This document shows positions 25,101 to 33,241 of a DNA stretch of 64,000 nt, piece after piece. A program made the position numbers and the translations under genes. The notes beneath the pieces were generated by a model. It worked only from the letters and a program-made list of their open reading frames with translations, had not been told where the DNA came from and ran no database searches. Position 1 is the first letter of the stretch; each line of letters starts with the position of its first letter. Origin of the DNA: Hemicordylus capensis (Eukaryota > Chordata > Lepidosauria > Squamata > Cordylidae). Location of the stretch: NCBI RefSeq assembly GCF_027244095.1, contig NC_069660.1:282308863-282372862 (forward strand), written 5' to 3'.

Positions 25101-28100
25101 CATTGTAAAGATGTACGCTGTATGTATAAGATACAGGCTCACTATAGTTTATAGAACAAATTCAATGAAGTTTATAATCAAAATAATTGAATCACACAAC
25201 TACGCCAGCTGCGACCCTACTTGGAGAAGTCATACCTGACCTCAGTCACTCATGCATTGGTAACATCCAGATTGGACTACTGTAATGTGCTCTACTTGGG
25301 GCTGCCCTTGAAGACTGTTTGGAAGCTTCAGCTGGTTCAGAATGCTGCCGCAAGGATGCTCATGAATGCAAGTCACTTCACGGGTATCACACCCATTCTG
25401 CGTCAGTTTCATTGGCTACCGGTCTGCTTCTGGGCTAGATTCAAGGTACTGGTATTGACCTTTAAAGCCCTACACGGCTTGGGGCCAGGATACCTGTCGG
25501 ACCGCATTTGCCCATATGAATCTGCCAGTACCCTCCACTCATCATCTCAGGCCCTGCTCATGACCCCACCACTAACACAGATCTGTTTGGCAGAGACTAG
25601 AGACAAGGCCTTTTTGGTTGTGGCCCCTCGGCTTTGGAACACCTTTCCTGAAGAGCTTTGCCATGCTCCCTCCCTCAGTGTTTTTTAAAAAAATCTTAAA
25701 ACGCACCTTTTTAAGGAGGCTTTTTAATGCTCCATTATTATTATTTTGTTATATCTGGTAGGTTCTTTAGCTTTTTATAATTTCCAGTTTTAATTTGAAC
25801 CTAATACTGTGATTTTTAATCTGACAACTTTTTTTCTGGTTTAATTTAGTTAATGTTATTACTTTTATTCTATCTTGTGTCTGTCATATTGTTGTGAGCC
25901 ACCTTGAGCAGTAGTGCACTGGAGAGGCAGGGTATAAATATTTTAAATCATAATAACAACTAGAATGGAACTTATATAACTCCCTTAGCAAGTTTGAATT
26001 ATAGACTAAATAAAGAGTCCCAGCTGACTCCCATCTCTTCCCATCACCAAACTTAGACAAAAGAGGGACATGAAAATAATAGCATCATTAGAAAGTATTA
26101 TCAATTCTAGGATCATATAGTCTTGCTATATATCCTCACTGCAAAAGAGAATGAGGACGTGCTAGGAAAATATTATGGCAACTGAAAGTAACTCTTCTCT
26201 TCAGTTAACATGATTTATTTCTAGTGTACTCCCCACCTTTTTTTGCAGTAGAGGCATATAATAACGCAAGATCCAAGAACTGAAATTTCTTTTCAATATC
26301 GGCTAAGATGGGGAAAGCTTGATGGGGTAGCTTAATATGCTTGTGTAAGTGAGCATCAGAATATTTTCAATTTTTCTAGCCCAGCATATCTTTAAGACTC
26401 AGAGTGGATTTCAGATGAAAACACTGGGGTGTTTATATGAACATATCAGAATGCTCATTTGATGCAGATGCTTGAGTTGGCAGCCAGCCCAACAATTGAC
26501 AGCTATTCAGAAAAATGACACATTGTGTCATCCATTGTGACTAAATTGGATTTCTTCAAGTGAAATAGTTTATCCTAATGACCAATTATTGGCAAATATG
26601 CACATTCATCTGGAAAGTTGGAGTAAAAAAAAACCAATCAAAAAACAGACTGTACCTGAATTGCTGAATTCATAGTGCAACCATGAAAGAAATACTTCCT
26701 TTTCATACATAGCAAAGTCCTCAGAGTGAAAAGGTAAAGTCTTCAGAGAGGAGAGGGGAAAGGAAGAAGTAGGCCACTAAAAGCAATTGTAGAGATAAGT
26801 GAGTGAATGTTTCAAAGCATGTGTGGGAATACTGTATAGAGGGGCTTGGTAAACATACTTCAAAAAGGCCATTGGAGTCCTGAAAAAGCTGTATGAAAGG
26901 GCAATGGAAAGAAGCCCTGGAGCTCCTTCTCTCTAAGGAAACACATTTTTGGAGCCTCTTAATTTAGAAAATACATTGGAGGGCTAAGGCTATAGAATTT
27001 TGTATGGTGCGGAGAAAGTTTTTCACCTCTTCTACAACACCAGAACTCAGTCATCCATGACTAGCAGGACAGGCAGAAGGAAGTATACAACTTATGGAAT
27101 TTGCTACCCCAAAATAGGACAACTAGCTTAGACAGCATTAAACTCCTTAGAAAATAAGTCTTAACAATTATTAACAGTTGTGGTGCTTATATAGCCTCCA
27201 GATAAAGAGGCAGTATGCATCAGGAGGGCTATTTGCCTGCTTGTGGGCTTTCCATAGGCGTCTGGTGGCCACAGTTCAGTGTTGGAATAGATAGATCTTT
27301 GGTCTGCTCCAGGAAGCCTTTTATGTTGAGCATTCTTGGTATAAATGTACTAATAGATTGTTTTAGCTCCAGTAACTGCTTAATAACTCCAGTTGTGACA
27401 AATCCAATGAAATCTAGCTCTTCATTAAGACTAGAAATCAAAACAAAAAAGACTTGCATGCACATAATGGTGTTGTGCTGATGTAAAGAAACTGCAAATA
27501 AAAGAATGTCTGTTCCAGACTAGTTCTTGAACTAGCTGATATTACTGCATTTACACAGACAGAAAATGACTCAGTATTTAAGTCAACCTTTCTAAGCATC
27601 AAAGAACTTGGAGAAACACCTAGTCTTGGATTCAAGATACATACAATAATATCTGACACACATTGTATGTGTGCCAGAGTTGATCTTAAGAACAGCCCTG
27701 CTGGACCAGGCCCAAGGCCTATCTAGTCCAGCAACCTGTTTCACAGTGTCCCAGCAGGTGCCTCCGAGAAGCCCACAGGCAAAAGATGAAGGTATGCCCT
27801 CTTTTGCTGTTGCTCCCTTACAACTTGTATTTAGAGGTATCTTGCCTCTTAGGCTGGAGGTGGCCTATAGCCACCAACTAGTAGCTATTGATAGACCTGT
27901 ACTCCGCAAATTTTTCAAAGCCCCTTTTAAAGCCATCCAAACTAGTGGCCATCACCACAACCCGCTGCAGAGAACTCCATTGATTAATTATTCCCTATGT
28001 GAAGTACTTCCTTTTGTCGGTCCTAAATTTCCTGGTCTTCTGTTTTATGGGATGACCACTGGTTCTAGCGTTGTGAGAGGGAGGAAAAATTATCTCTGTC

Positions 28101-31100
28101 CACTCTCTATTCCGTGCACAATTTTATACACCACTATCCCGTCTCAGATGCTGTAGCCTTGCCTCATAAGGAAGGTGCTCTAGGTCCCTGATCATCTTGG
28201 CTGCCCTCTTCTGCACCTTTCCCAGTTCTACAATTTATTTTTACTTACTAACATATTTTTATACCACCCAAACTTGTGTCTCTGAGCGGTTTACAACAGA
28301 TAAAAACAACATTAAAACATTAGTTAAAAACAAATTTAAAACATTTTTTTTAAAAAAATCTATTTATTTACAATGTCCTTAAGATATGGTGTATCTTAAC
28401 TGTACTGTAGACAGTACTCCAAATGTGGCTGCACCATAGATTTGTGTAAGCGCATTATAAGATTAGCATTTTTATTTTCAATCTCCTTCCTAGTGACCCC
28501 TAGCATGGAACTTTCAATGAGCTGTCTGCCATGACCCCAAGATCTCTCTCCTGGTCACTCACTGACACCTAAGATGCCATCAGTGTATATGTGAAGCGGG
28601 TGGTGGTTCCCCAATATGCATCACTTTACACTTGCTTACATTGAACCACCTTTGTCATTTTGTCACTAACTCACCCAGTTTGTAGAGATCCTTTTGGAGC
28701 TCCTCAATCTGTTTTGAATTTCACTACTCCAAATAGTTTTGTGTCATCTGCAAATATAGCCACCTCGCTGGTTACTCCAACATCTAGACCATTTATGAAC
28801 AAGTTAAAAGAGCACTGGTCCCAGTGCAGATCCCTTGGGGGACCTCAGTTCTTATTCTCTGCATTGTGAAAACTGTCCATTTATTCCTACCCTCCCGCTT
28901 CCTATCCTTCAACCATTTACCAATCCACAATTGAACCTGTCCCCTTATCCCATGATTTCCAAGTTTACTCAAGATCCTTTGGTGGTGAACTTTATTAAAA
29001 GCTTTTTAGAAGTCCAAGTATACTATGTCAATCAGATCACTTTTATCCACATGCCTATTGATAATCATGCCTGTTGACACTCTCAAAGAACTCCAAAAGG
29101 TTAGTGAGGCAAGACTTGCCATTGCTGGTTCTCCTTCAGCAAGGCCTGTTCTTCTATGTTTAACCATTTTGTCCTTGAGTATGTTTTCCATCAGTTTACC
29201 TGGCACAGAAGTTAAGCCTGTAGGTTTTTGTTATGCCCATCTATGTTTTCATTAGCAACCAAGCACTGGCTCAGAGGCTTCTGGCATTGGTATATAAACA
29301 CTTATATGTCAATTATCTTGCCTGACATTGGTGTGTGCCATCTCCATTACCATCACTTGACCGTTTTGACCAGCTGTCACATGTTCTAATGTAAACCGCA
29401 TGTGAAACATTACATGTTTTAATGTAAAAGGAAACATGTTCCTTTCTGCTCTACTCCTGTTTCTACTCTGTCCCTTTCTGCTTTATCTGAAAGGTTTGCA
29501 CCCTCACACTGTAAGGGATTTTGCTTGCCAAACCAAATACCAACCAGTTCCTGTGCAATCCTGCAGGCAATATTTAATTTTAAGTGCCAGCAGTCTGGTT
29601 CCATCTTTGTTTAAGTGGAGCCCATCCCTATTATACAGGCTTTGCTTGCCCCAAAGTTTATCCCAGTGCCTAACAAATCTAAATCCCTCCCCCCGACACC
29701 ACTTTCCCATCCACATATTGACACCCCTCAGCTCCACCTATCTCACTAGCCCTTCATGTGGAACAGGTAGCACTTGAGAGAAACCTATCCTGGGAGTCCT
29801 GGACTTCAATATGCTACCTAGCAGCCTAAATTTGGCTTCCAGGATGTCCCAACTGCATTTCCCAACAACATTGGTGTCATCATGCACCACGACAGCTGAC
29901 TCCTCTTCTATCTGTGTGACATCTGCAACCTTTGCACCAGGCAGGCAAGTCAGTGTGCATTCTACACACAGATCACAAAGCCACCTCTCTATATCCCCAG
30001 TGATTGAATCGCCCACTACTAGCAGGCCCTCAACCCCTGGAGCAGTATCCCCTGTGAAAAGATATGGGTGCATCACACAAGGAAGGGGTCCACTCTTCTG
30101 CCAACCGATGCTCCACTCTTCTGCCAACCGATGCTCTCCCTGCTGGAGATCTTCATTCTCCATGACAGCAGAGGGAGGCCTCTAACATATCTCTCTGCCT
30201 CCCCCCACTTCTCCAGGTCAGCCACTTTGGCTTTGAGATAACAAAGTTCTTCCATGAGAGCCAAGAGCTCTTTGCACTGAATGTACACCCATGACTTCTA
30301 CCCCTCAGGCAGGTAGTCATACATGCAACATTTGTTGCAATACACTGGGAAGCACCCCCTCCCCCGCTGGCATTCTTCATAACTGCCTTTATTGGCTATT
30401 TAGAATATATAGAGCTTGTTTACTTGAAAGCTAGGTCTTAGCTGCAGTTGTCAGCTAATTAAAAGTTTCATGTTTTGTCCTCCAAGAAAATTAGGAAAGT
30501 GGGGTAGTACTCAGCTTCTCATGCTGGGAGTCTCCTTTGTGATAAAGAGGAATCACATGTGTGTCTGCTTGCACATTTCCCCACTAAACTCCACACAAAA
30601 CTATGTTAGCAAATATATGTTTGCATGACACTGAGTATCAAAACTCCCCTGGTGTGAGCCTTGTCTTCTCAAGAGTTGCTTCCAAACTGAGCCATCTCAG
30701 GAATGTGGCCTCTCCCATAAGCTGTATGACTTACCTGCAGCAACTCCTTACCCACCATCTCTCTAGGCAAAACTGAAACTGCCCTGTCAAAAAGAAAACT
30801 CTAGCTGGCCAGAAATCAAACCCTAAAAAAAAAGACTAGCTCTGACCCAACTTACCTTATCCTTTCCCCACTCATTTTCTTGCTGATTTATTTGCTATAG
30901 GAAAGAAAACAAAATTTGCTGCCTCCCCTGGGTCTGAGCCTTGTCTTCTCTTTGTACAACTAGTAGTTTCACAAAAGTGGGGAGTGTGGCCAACTAAGTG
31001 CACACAACCTATCTTGTTGTACTAGCATAACAGCAATCTGGATACCAGCCACTTTTTCTCTGCTTTGACCACAGGCTTGAAAAGAAAAGTAGCTTTTCCA

Positions 31101-31421
31101 TACCGTGCAAGTATGGATGCTGATCGTATTTAAAGAACACATAACCCAACTATCTCGGTCTACCTACAAGGACAGAATTTTTTCTTACTGCTCTCAAAAA
31201 TATTGTTGTAAAATAAGGCACTAATGCAATTTTTAAAAGTGAATTGATTTCACTTTAAGATAAGTTTCTCTTCTAAAAAAATTTAATTTTTTTAAAAAAT
31301 CTGATTTCTCATTCTATGGTAGATTTCTAGGAATCGATTAAAGAAGGAGGAGGAAGAAGAAGATGATGATGATTATGAGGATGAAGATGATGAATTGGAA
31401 ACCACCAAGGAAGAAAGATAG
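6870..31421 (+). CDS. FAM92A: FAM92A / CIBAR1, BAR-domain cilium protein (8 coding exons)
   Basis: FAM92A (CIBAR1) is a BAR-domain membrane-shaping protein that works with CBY1 at the centriole and ciliary base during ciliogenesis; a mitochondrial role is also reported. Coding exons are 6870-6901, 11476-11710, 12359-12427, 12892-12993, 16005-16109, 17293-17406, 24063-24182 and 31323-31421. Joined, they stay in frame for 291 residues (human is 289 from memory). Diagnostic blocks are NVEKHFGELCQIFAAYIRKT, LEAKVVEPLKCYGTIVKLKR, RTRQRNPSDRHVI and FSEFITIEMLFHGKALEIY, making up the BAR helices over residues ~10-210. The tail is Asp/Glu-rich (KKEEEEEDDDD). All introns are GT-AG except intron 5, which begins GC. 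Human has two extra residues (SQ, from memory) after HVI. The start MLMLGRGLDSRD aligns with the human MLRRTLENRD start. Confidence 0.95.
6902..8031 (+). other. FAM92A intron 1, proximal part
   Basis: CpG-rich for the first ~350 bp, then ordinary AT-rich intron. I see no repeat or RNA gene before the MITE at 8032. Confidence 0.5.
8032..8255. mobile_element. hAT-like MITE with perfect 8-bp target duplication
   Basis: Ends are CAGTGTTCTCTCTAA and TTAGAGGGAACACTG. The flanks are CCCTGCAA at 8024-8031 and CCCTGCAA at 8256-8263. It is 224 bp with no coding capacity. Confidence 0.85.
8901..9713 (-). mobile_element. Poly(A)-tailed retroposed insertion (L1-type 3' end likely)
   Basis: The identical 16-mer TGTGATATCACTCCTT flanks the insert at 8885-8900 and 9714-9729. 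Read on the minus strand, the insert ends TTCAATAAAAAGTATGTGC followed by an A-rich tail, so it has a polyadenylation signal and tail next to one target duplication. This is the signature of L1-type target-primed insertion. No ORF is recognisable in the 813 bp. It is probably an L1 3' untranslated region, but a processed transcript cannot be excluded. Confidence 0.8.
9730..10283 (+). other. FAM92A intron 1, nothing recognised
   Basis: Unremarkable AT-rich intron sequence between two repeats. Confidence 0.4.
10284..10430 (-). mobile_element. CR1 LINE 3'-end fragment
   Basis: Contains the reverse complement of the reptile CR1 tail: 'gaacataggaa', 'actgagtcagaccattgg', 'ctagctcagtattgtc' and 'actggcagcggcttctcc'. 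Orientation is antisense to FAM92A. Confidence 0.75.
10431..11010 (+). mobile_element. Decayed non-LTR ORF2 C-terminal remnant
   Basis: Translations give GKTFRETHSHFLKDCVVAKRVWQGVSKLL and, further on, NLFWKSLYGYVQKDKC with stops between. The H-x3-C-x4-RVW pattern resembles the C-terminal region of non-LTR retrotransposon polymerases. I cannot settle the clade (Tx1/L1-like is a guess). It is clearly inactive. Confidence 0.45.
11476..11710 (+). CDS. FAM92A: FAM92A coding exon 2
   Basis: Acceptor 'ctctgtctag', donor GTATGT. It encodes RDNQTRQVREAVSNVEKHFG through KLQDYRQAE, the first BAR helix region, which is very close to the human sequence. Confidence 0.95.
11935..12160. repeat. Old LINE tail fragments (L2/CR1-like)
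   Basis: 'ttatttattaagcactta' at the left resembles an L2 3' end. 'aaggcagcatataaatgtaa' at the right resembles a CR1/L2 tail. Both are diverged. Confidence 0.35.
12359..12427 (+). CDS. FAM92A: FAM92A coding exon 3
   Basis: Encodes VERLEAKVVEPLKCYGTIVK plus LKR; 69 bp, phase 0 at both ends; acceptor 'tccttatag', donor GTAGGT. Confidence 0.93.
12892..12993 (+). CDS. FAM92A: FAM92A coding exon 4
   Basis: Encodes EDLKATLTAKNREAKQLSQL then ERTRQRNPSDRHVI; 102 bp, phase 0. The donor is GTATCC. The human protein has SQ after HVI (from memory), which is not encoded here. Confidence 0.9.
13047..13138. repeat. (TG)n(AG)n compound microsatellite
   Basis: A TG run switches to a GA run, about 90 bp in all, beginning some 54 bp after the exon 4 donor. 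Length is likely polymorphic. Confidence 0.95.
13880..14095 (-). mobile_element. MIR/CORE-type SINE
   Basis: On the minus strand it reads ATGATACTTGCTGGGTGACTC, then CAGCCTCACCTACTTCACAGG, ending 'ggatataaatg' with an AT-trinucleotide tail. The tRNA-derived head (GTTCAAATCC box B) is at the right end and slightly truncated. It is the same family as 44812-45038. Confidence 0.75.
14100..15003 (+). other. FAM92A intron 4, nothing recognised
   Basis: AT-rich intron with no clear repeat, exon or RNA gene. Confidence 0.4.
15012..15596. mobile_element. hAT-like element carrying a second hAT-like element
   Basis: Ends are TAGGGATGTGCATAG and TTCGTGCACATCCCTA, flanked by a perfect 8-bp duplication TCTTTCAC (15004-15011 and 15597-15604). 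The outer element is GC-rich, non-coding and interrupted by the element at 15213-15404. Confidence 0.88.
15213..15404. mobile_element. hAT-like MITE nested in the 15.0-15.6 kb element
   Basis: Ends are CAGGGGCGTAAC and GTTACGCCCCTG, flanked by a perfect 8-bp duplication GGCATGGC (15205-15212 and 15405-15412). It includes an AC microsatellite. It is the same family as 5041-5459. Confidence 0.88.
15818..15960. repeat. Short palindromic MITE-like repeat
   Basis: 'atccaaagaaagttggcca' on the left pairs imperfectly with 'actttctttggctacaacc' on the right. Confidence 0.4.
16005..16109 (+). CDS. FAM92A: FAM92A coding exon 5 (GC donor)
   Basis: Encodes AESELQRASLDATRTSQQLE then ETIDNFEKQKIKDIK; 105 bp, phase 0. 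The boundary that keeps frame with exon 6 is AAG|GCGAGT, so the following intron starts with GC rather than GT. The nearest GT (GCGA|GTATAT) would shift the frame. Confidence 0.9.
17077..17155 (-). mobile_element. Sauria-type SINE tail fragment
   Basis: 'aaggtaaagttgtgcc', 'ctcctggtgaccacaa' and 'tttctttggtagaatac' match the Bov-B-like tail seen in the fuller copies at 33.0 and 55.4 kb. Confidence 0.6.
17293..17406 (+). CDS. FAM92A: FAM92A coding exon 6
   Basis: Encodes NIFSEFITIEMLFHGKALEI then YTTAFQNIQNIDENEDLE, the last BAR helix; 114 bp, phase 0; donor GTAAGA. Confidence 0.95.
17407..18320 (+). other. FAM92A intron 6, proximal part
   Basis: AT-rich intron. A diverged LINE-tail-like piece may lie around 17640-17800 ('aagggttaacaatctaa'). 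Nothing else was recognised. Confidence 0.4.
18321..18457. mobile_element. hAT-like palindromic MITE
   Basis: Ends are CAGGGGTAGGCAACCTTGG and CCAAGGTTGCCTAGCCCTG, and the interior arms 'aactacaactcctt' and 'aggagttgtaggt' also pair. Flanking 8-mers CAATAGAG and CAAGAGTG match only in part. Confidence 0.75.
18985..19075 (-). repeat. LINE 3'-tail fragment
   Basis: 'tttaatatgtataccccgct' and 'gttcggggtggctcacaac' are the antisense of an L2/CR1-type tail. Confidence 0.5.
19652..19934. mobile_element. hAT-like MITE with perfect target duplication
   Basis: Ends are TAGGGATGTGCACGGA and CGTGAACATCCTTA, flanked by CTGTATCT (19644-19651 and 19935-19942). The interior is palindromic around a CACGACTC/GAGTCGTG pair. 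283 bp, non-coding. Confidence 0.88.
20156..21808. mobile_element. Large non-autonomous hAT-like element
   Basis: Ends are TAGGGATGTGCAGAA and TTTTTGTGCACATCCCTA, flanked by a perfect 8-bp duplication ATATACGA (20148-20155 and 21809-21816). At 1653 bp it is much larger than the other members here, but no transposase is recognisable. Subterminal 'gtttcaagctcgaaat' and 'cgtttcgagcttgaaac' are inverted repeats. Two strong internal stem-loops lie at about 21475-21530 and 21564-21612. Confidence 0.85.
22181..23791 (+). mobile_element. Tc1-like DNA transposon, structurally complete
   Basis: Inverted repeats of about 202 bp (22181-22382 and 23590-23791) begin CAGGTGAAACTCGAAAAATT. Comparing the two arms by eye I count five differences. 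The element is flanked by TA on both sides (22179-22180 and 23792-23793), the Tc1/mariner target duplication. It holds an uninterrupted transposase frame. It sits in FAM92A intron 6 in sense orientation. High arm identity and an open frame point to a recent insertion. Confidence 0.95.
22509..23513 (+). CDS. Tc1-like transposase (DD34E), 334 aa, intact frame
   Basis: Cut-and-paste transposase of the Tc1/mariner superfamily. Residues ~8-45 form a helix-turn-helix (KTIIDTLHKEGKPQKVIAKE, then GCSQSAVSKHI), followed by a basic GRKR motif. The catalytic triad is visible: Asp148 in VLFSDESNF, Asp238 in FQQDLAPAHT and Glu273 in SPDLNPIENLWG, with 34 residues between the last two. Length is usual for the family (~340). 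I chose the ATG at 22509 (MGKTADLTVV) over the in-frame one at 22473, because MGKTK/MGKTA starts are typical. No stop or frameshift is seen. Confidence 0.93.
   Translation: MGKTADLTVVQKTIIDTLHKEGKPQKVIAKEVGCSQSAVSKHINRNLCGREKCGRKRCTSSRDDCSLERIVKKRPFKSVGDFHKEWTEAGVSASRATTHRWILDMSFKCRIPLVKPLLNNKQREKRLTWTQEKKNWSVAQWSKVLFSDESNFCISFGNQGPRVWRKNGEAHNARCLKSSVKFPQSMLIWGAMSSAGVGPLCFIKFRVNAAVYQEILEHFMLPSPDELYGDTDFIFQQDLAPAHTAKSTKTWFNDHGITVLDWPANSPDLNPIENLWGIAKRRMRDMRPNNAEELKAAIEASWSSITPQQCHRLIASMPRRIEAVIAAKGAQTKY
23816..24062 (+). other. FAM92A intron 6, distal end
   Basis: Short AT-rich intron end with no recognised feature other than the exon 7 acceptor (TTATTAACAG). Confidence 0.4.
24063..24182 (+). 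CDS. FAM92A: FAM92A coding exon 7
   Basis: Encodes VFRSSLYPQDHQTRLDIVRA then NSKSPLQRTGSAKSCAGIVQ; 120 bp, phase 0; donor GTACAA. The LDIVRANSKSPLQR block is identical in human. Confidence 0.94.
24183..25199 (+). other. FAM92A intron 7, proximal part
   Basis: AT-rich intron; no repeat, exon or RNA gene identified. Confidence 0.4.
25200..25952 (+). mobile_element. L2-clade LINE 3' fragment
   Basis: A frame at 25221-25688 reads THALVTSRLDYCNVLYLGLP, LQLVQNAAARMLMN, ITPILRQFHWLPVCFWARFK and VLTFKALHGLGPGYLSDRIC, the conserved C-terminal region of L2 ORF2. It is followed by a short 3' end 'gagccaccttgagcag ... gggtataaatatttt'. It is strongly 5'-truncated and from a different subfamily than the 48-51 kb copy. 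Confidence 0.88.
25953..27683 (+). other. FAM92A intron 7, central part
   Basis: Mostly unrecognised AT-rich sequence. Positions ~27465-27560, read on the minus strand, match about 90 bp of the interior of the hAT-like element at 20.2-21.8 kb ('agttcaagaactagtctgg'). Confidence 0.4.
27684..30395 (-). mobile_element. CR1 LINE, antisense, ORF1 plus 3' part of ORF2
   Basis: From right to left on the minus strand, 30395-29400 holds an ORF1 with a VVGDSITGDIERWLCDLCVE / CLPGAKVADVTQ / VVHDDTNVVGKCSWDILEAK esterase-like domain. 29240-28600 holds RT remains including 'ctgggaccagtgctctt' and an FADDTK-type block. The 3' end at 27684 carries the CR1 tail 'ctgctggaccaggcccaagg'. The endonuclease and much of the RT are missing, and several frames are broken. 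A separate LINE tail is inserted at about 28228-28372. Confidence 0.85.
28228..28372 (-). repeat. LINE 3'-tail inserted in the CR1 copy
   Basis: 'ttataccacccaaacttg' and 'tctctgagcggtttacaac' are antisense L2-type tail motifs. They split CR1 sequence that resumes at about 28373. Confidence 0.55.
30396..31322 (+). other. FAM92A intron 7, distal part
   Basis: No recognised repeat or gene. It ends with the exon 8 acceptor 'ttctatggtag'. Confidence 0.45.
31323..31421 (+). CDS. FAM92A: FAM92A coding exon 8 and stop
   Basis: Encodes ISRNRLKKEEEEEDDDDYED then EDDELETTKEER and TAG. The acidic tail parallels the human EDDEDDELD end. A second AG at 31330 would shift the frame. ATTAAA at 31506-31511 is the nearest candidate polyadenylation signal. 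Confidence 0.9.
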   Translation: MSRNRLKKEEEEEDDDDYEDEDDELETTKEER

Positions 31422-32215
31422 TTTTTGAGACTAGAAGACATTTAGTCAAATTAAAAATTTTTCCATTGTTGACACATGATATTAGATAATTCATTAAGGC
31501 CACCCATTAAAGTTACACCAAATGAAACTGGCAGCTATAGCTAAAAAGGTGTTACCTGGCCACCCTGTGATTTAATAGTATGAAATCTGAAGTCTACTAA
31601 AACTGGCTACTTTTGGTAACTAAATACATCTTTAGCTTCTTAACCTATGCAAATTGGTTATGGAAGTAAGTGTAGCAACTCGTAAAAGTAGACAGCTTTG
31701 TTTCAGTCCATAATTCTAAAAAGCAGGTACCACAGTAATATATTGGTCATTAATTGTTCCCAACATGTCCTATACCTGGGCTGCTAAAGAGACTAGCGTG
31801 CAGGTTCCTCTTGTACCTGCTGAGGTCACCTTCCTCCCAATTCCTTAAATTAATTGAATCTGCATCACACTTGTTCTGCAACAGACAATGCCATTGGGTG
31901 AGGACTAGACAGACCTTCTCTCTTCATACAACTTCAGTATTCCAGGTGAAAGTGCCTTCAACCTTACAGTTTCTAATATAGGGTGAGTTCAAACATCATA
32001 GTGGCAGGTATGTGAGAGAAAAATACGGGCAACCGTTGCCACCGCCTCATGCATGTCACCTAAAGGTACCAATGTCCAGTACCCTTTGCAACTTCAATTG
32101 TTGGTTATGAATGTTAGGCAGCAGAGGGTCCCAACGTTCTTCACCCAACACTGGTGGTTTCAGGCAACATGGAAGTGAAAGCAATAGTGGGAAACCAGTG
32201 GTTAGTTGCCAGGAT
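31422..32215 (+). other. FAM92A 3' untranslated and downstream region
   Basis: AT-rich and non-coding. ATTAAA (31506) may serve a short 3' UTR. The true end of the transcript cannot be fixed. Confidence 0.4.
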
Positions 32216-32221
32216 GTCTGA

Positions 32222-32374
32222 ACCCATCCACAGACTTAAGTTGTATCCTAAGAAAGTTAGGATTCCTACATCCCATTGGAATTAATGGAACCTACAGTAA
32301 ATCGGTCACAACTAACATCTCATTGATTTCAATGGCATTAAGTCATGACTAATTTTCTTAGAATACAACTCTTA
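32222..32374. repeat. Palindromic MITE-like repeat
   Basis: 'agttgtatcctaagaaagtt' at the left pairs with 'ttttcttagaatacaact' at the right. Internal 'cccattggaattaatgg' and 'cattgatttcaatggc' also fold back. Confidence 0.6.
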
Positions 32375-32998
32375 GACTTTATTATAATTTCCGATGGAAA
32401 CACAATATTGAAGACACTTGGGACAATGTATTTCCTTGTAATTCCTCTTAATATCAAATATCTATCTATTTTAAGCTTGTATTGTCAGTATTATAAAGAC
32501 CTGTATTTCTGCTGGATTGTTTTATTCATCCTTTACTTTAAAGACACTATCATAGAATATTTAAGACACTTAGAAATGAGAAAAGCAAGTTCTTTCATGT
32601 TAAATATTTGTAAGAACATTTTACTTTTCAGATGCACTGGGTTAAGAGGGTAAACCTGAAATTCTTACCCAGAGTTAAAGCCCAATTCTGATGGAACGGA
32701 ATATATAGTCTGAAGGGAAAGCAAAAGCACTGAGCCCAAATAGTGCCGTCTTGATTTATAATAATGGCAGTAACACACAAGATAAGCAAACATACCTGCA
32801 CACTACTATGATGAATGTTTTGAAAATCATTTGCATTTCAATGACATTCCCCCCAAAAGTAATTTCAAAGTACAAAATAGAAAAAAATCCTATATTGTGA
32901 AGCAAGATAATTATGAAAAAAGGTAAAAAGTGACGGCCACAAGATGTGGAAGTTTCTTTGAAGTTGTCATGACAATTTTCCATGCTGTTTCTTGCTTT

Positions 32999-33241
32999 GG
33001 CACAGCGGGGAAATGATTTGACTAGCAAGCCAGAGATTGCCAGTTCAAATCCCCTCTGGTATGTTTCCCAGACTATGGGAAACACTTATATCAGGCAGCA
33101 GCAATCTAGGAAGATGCTGAAAGGCATCATCTCATACTGCACAGGAGATGGCAATGGTAAACCCCTCCTGTATTTTACCAACGACAACCACAGGTCTCTG
33201 TGGTTGCCAGGAGTTGACAAAGACTCAATGGCACACTTTAC
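32999..33241 (+). mobile_element. Sauria-type SINE (tRNA head, Bov-B-like tail)
   Basis: The head 'gcacagcggggaaatgattt' and 'gccagttcaaatcccctc' hold tRNA-like boxes A and B. The body 'gatgctgaaaggcatcatct' is followed by the tail 'gatggcaatggtaaac', 'tctgtggttgccaggag' and 'caatggcacactttac', which resembles the Bov-B LINE 3' end. Full length with moderate divergence. Confidence 0.8.

Noticed and set aside
31323-31331. Alternative FAM92A exon 8 acceptor at 31330
   Set aside because: It would shift the frame and lose the conserved acidic C-terminus.
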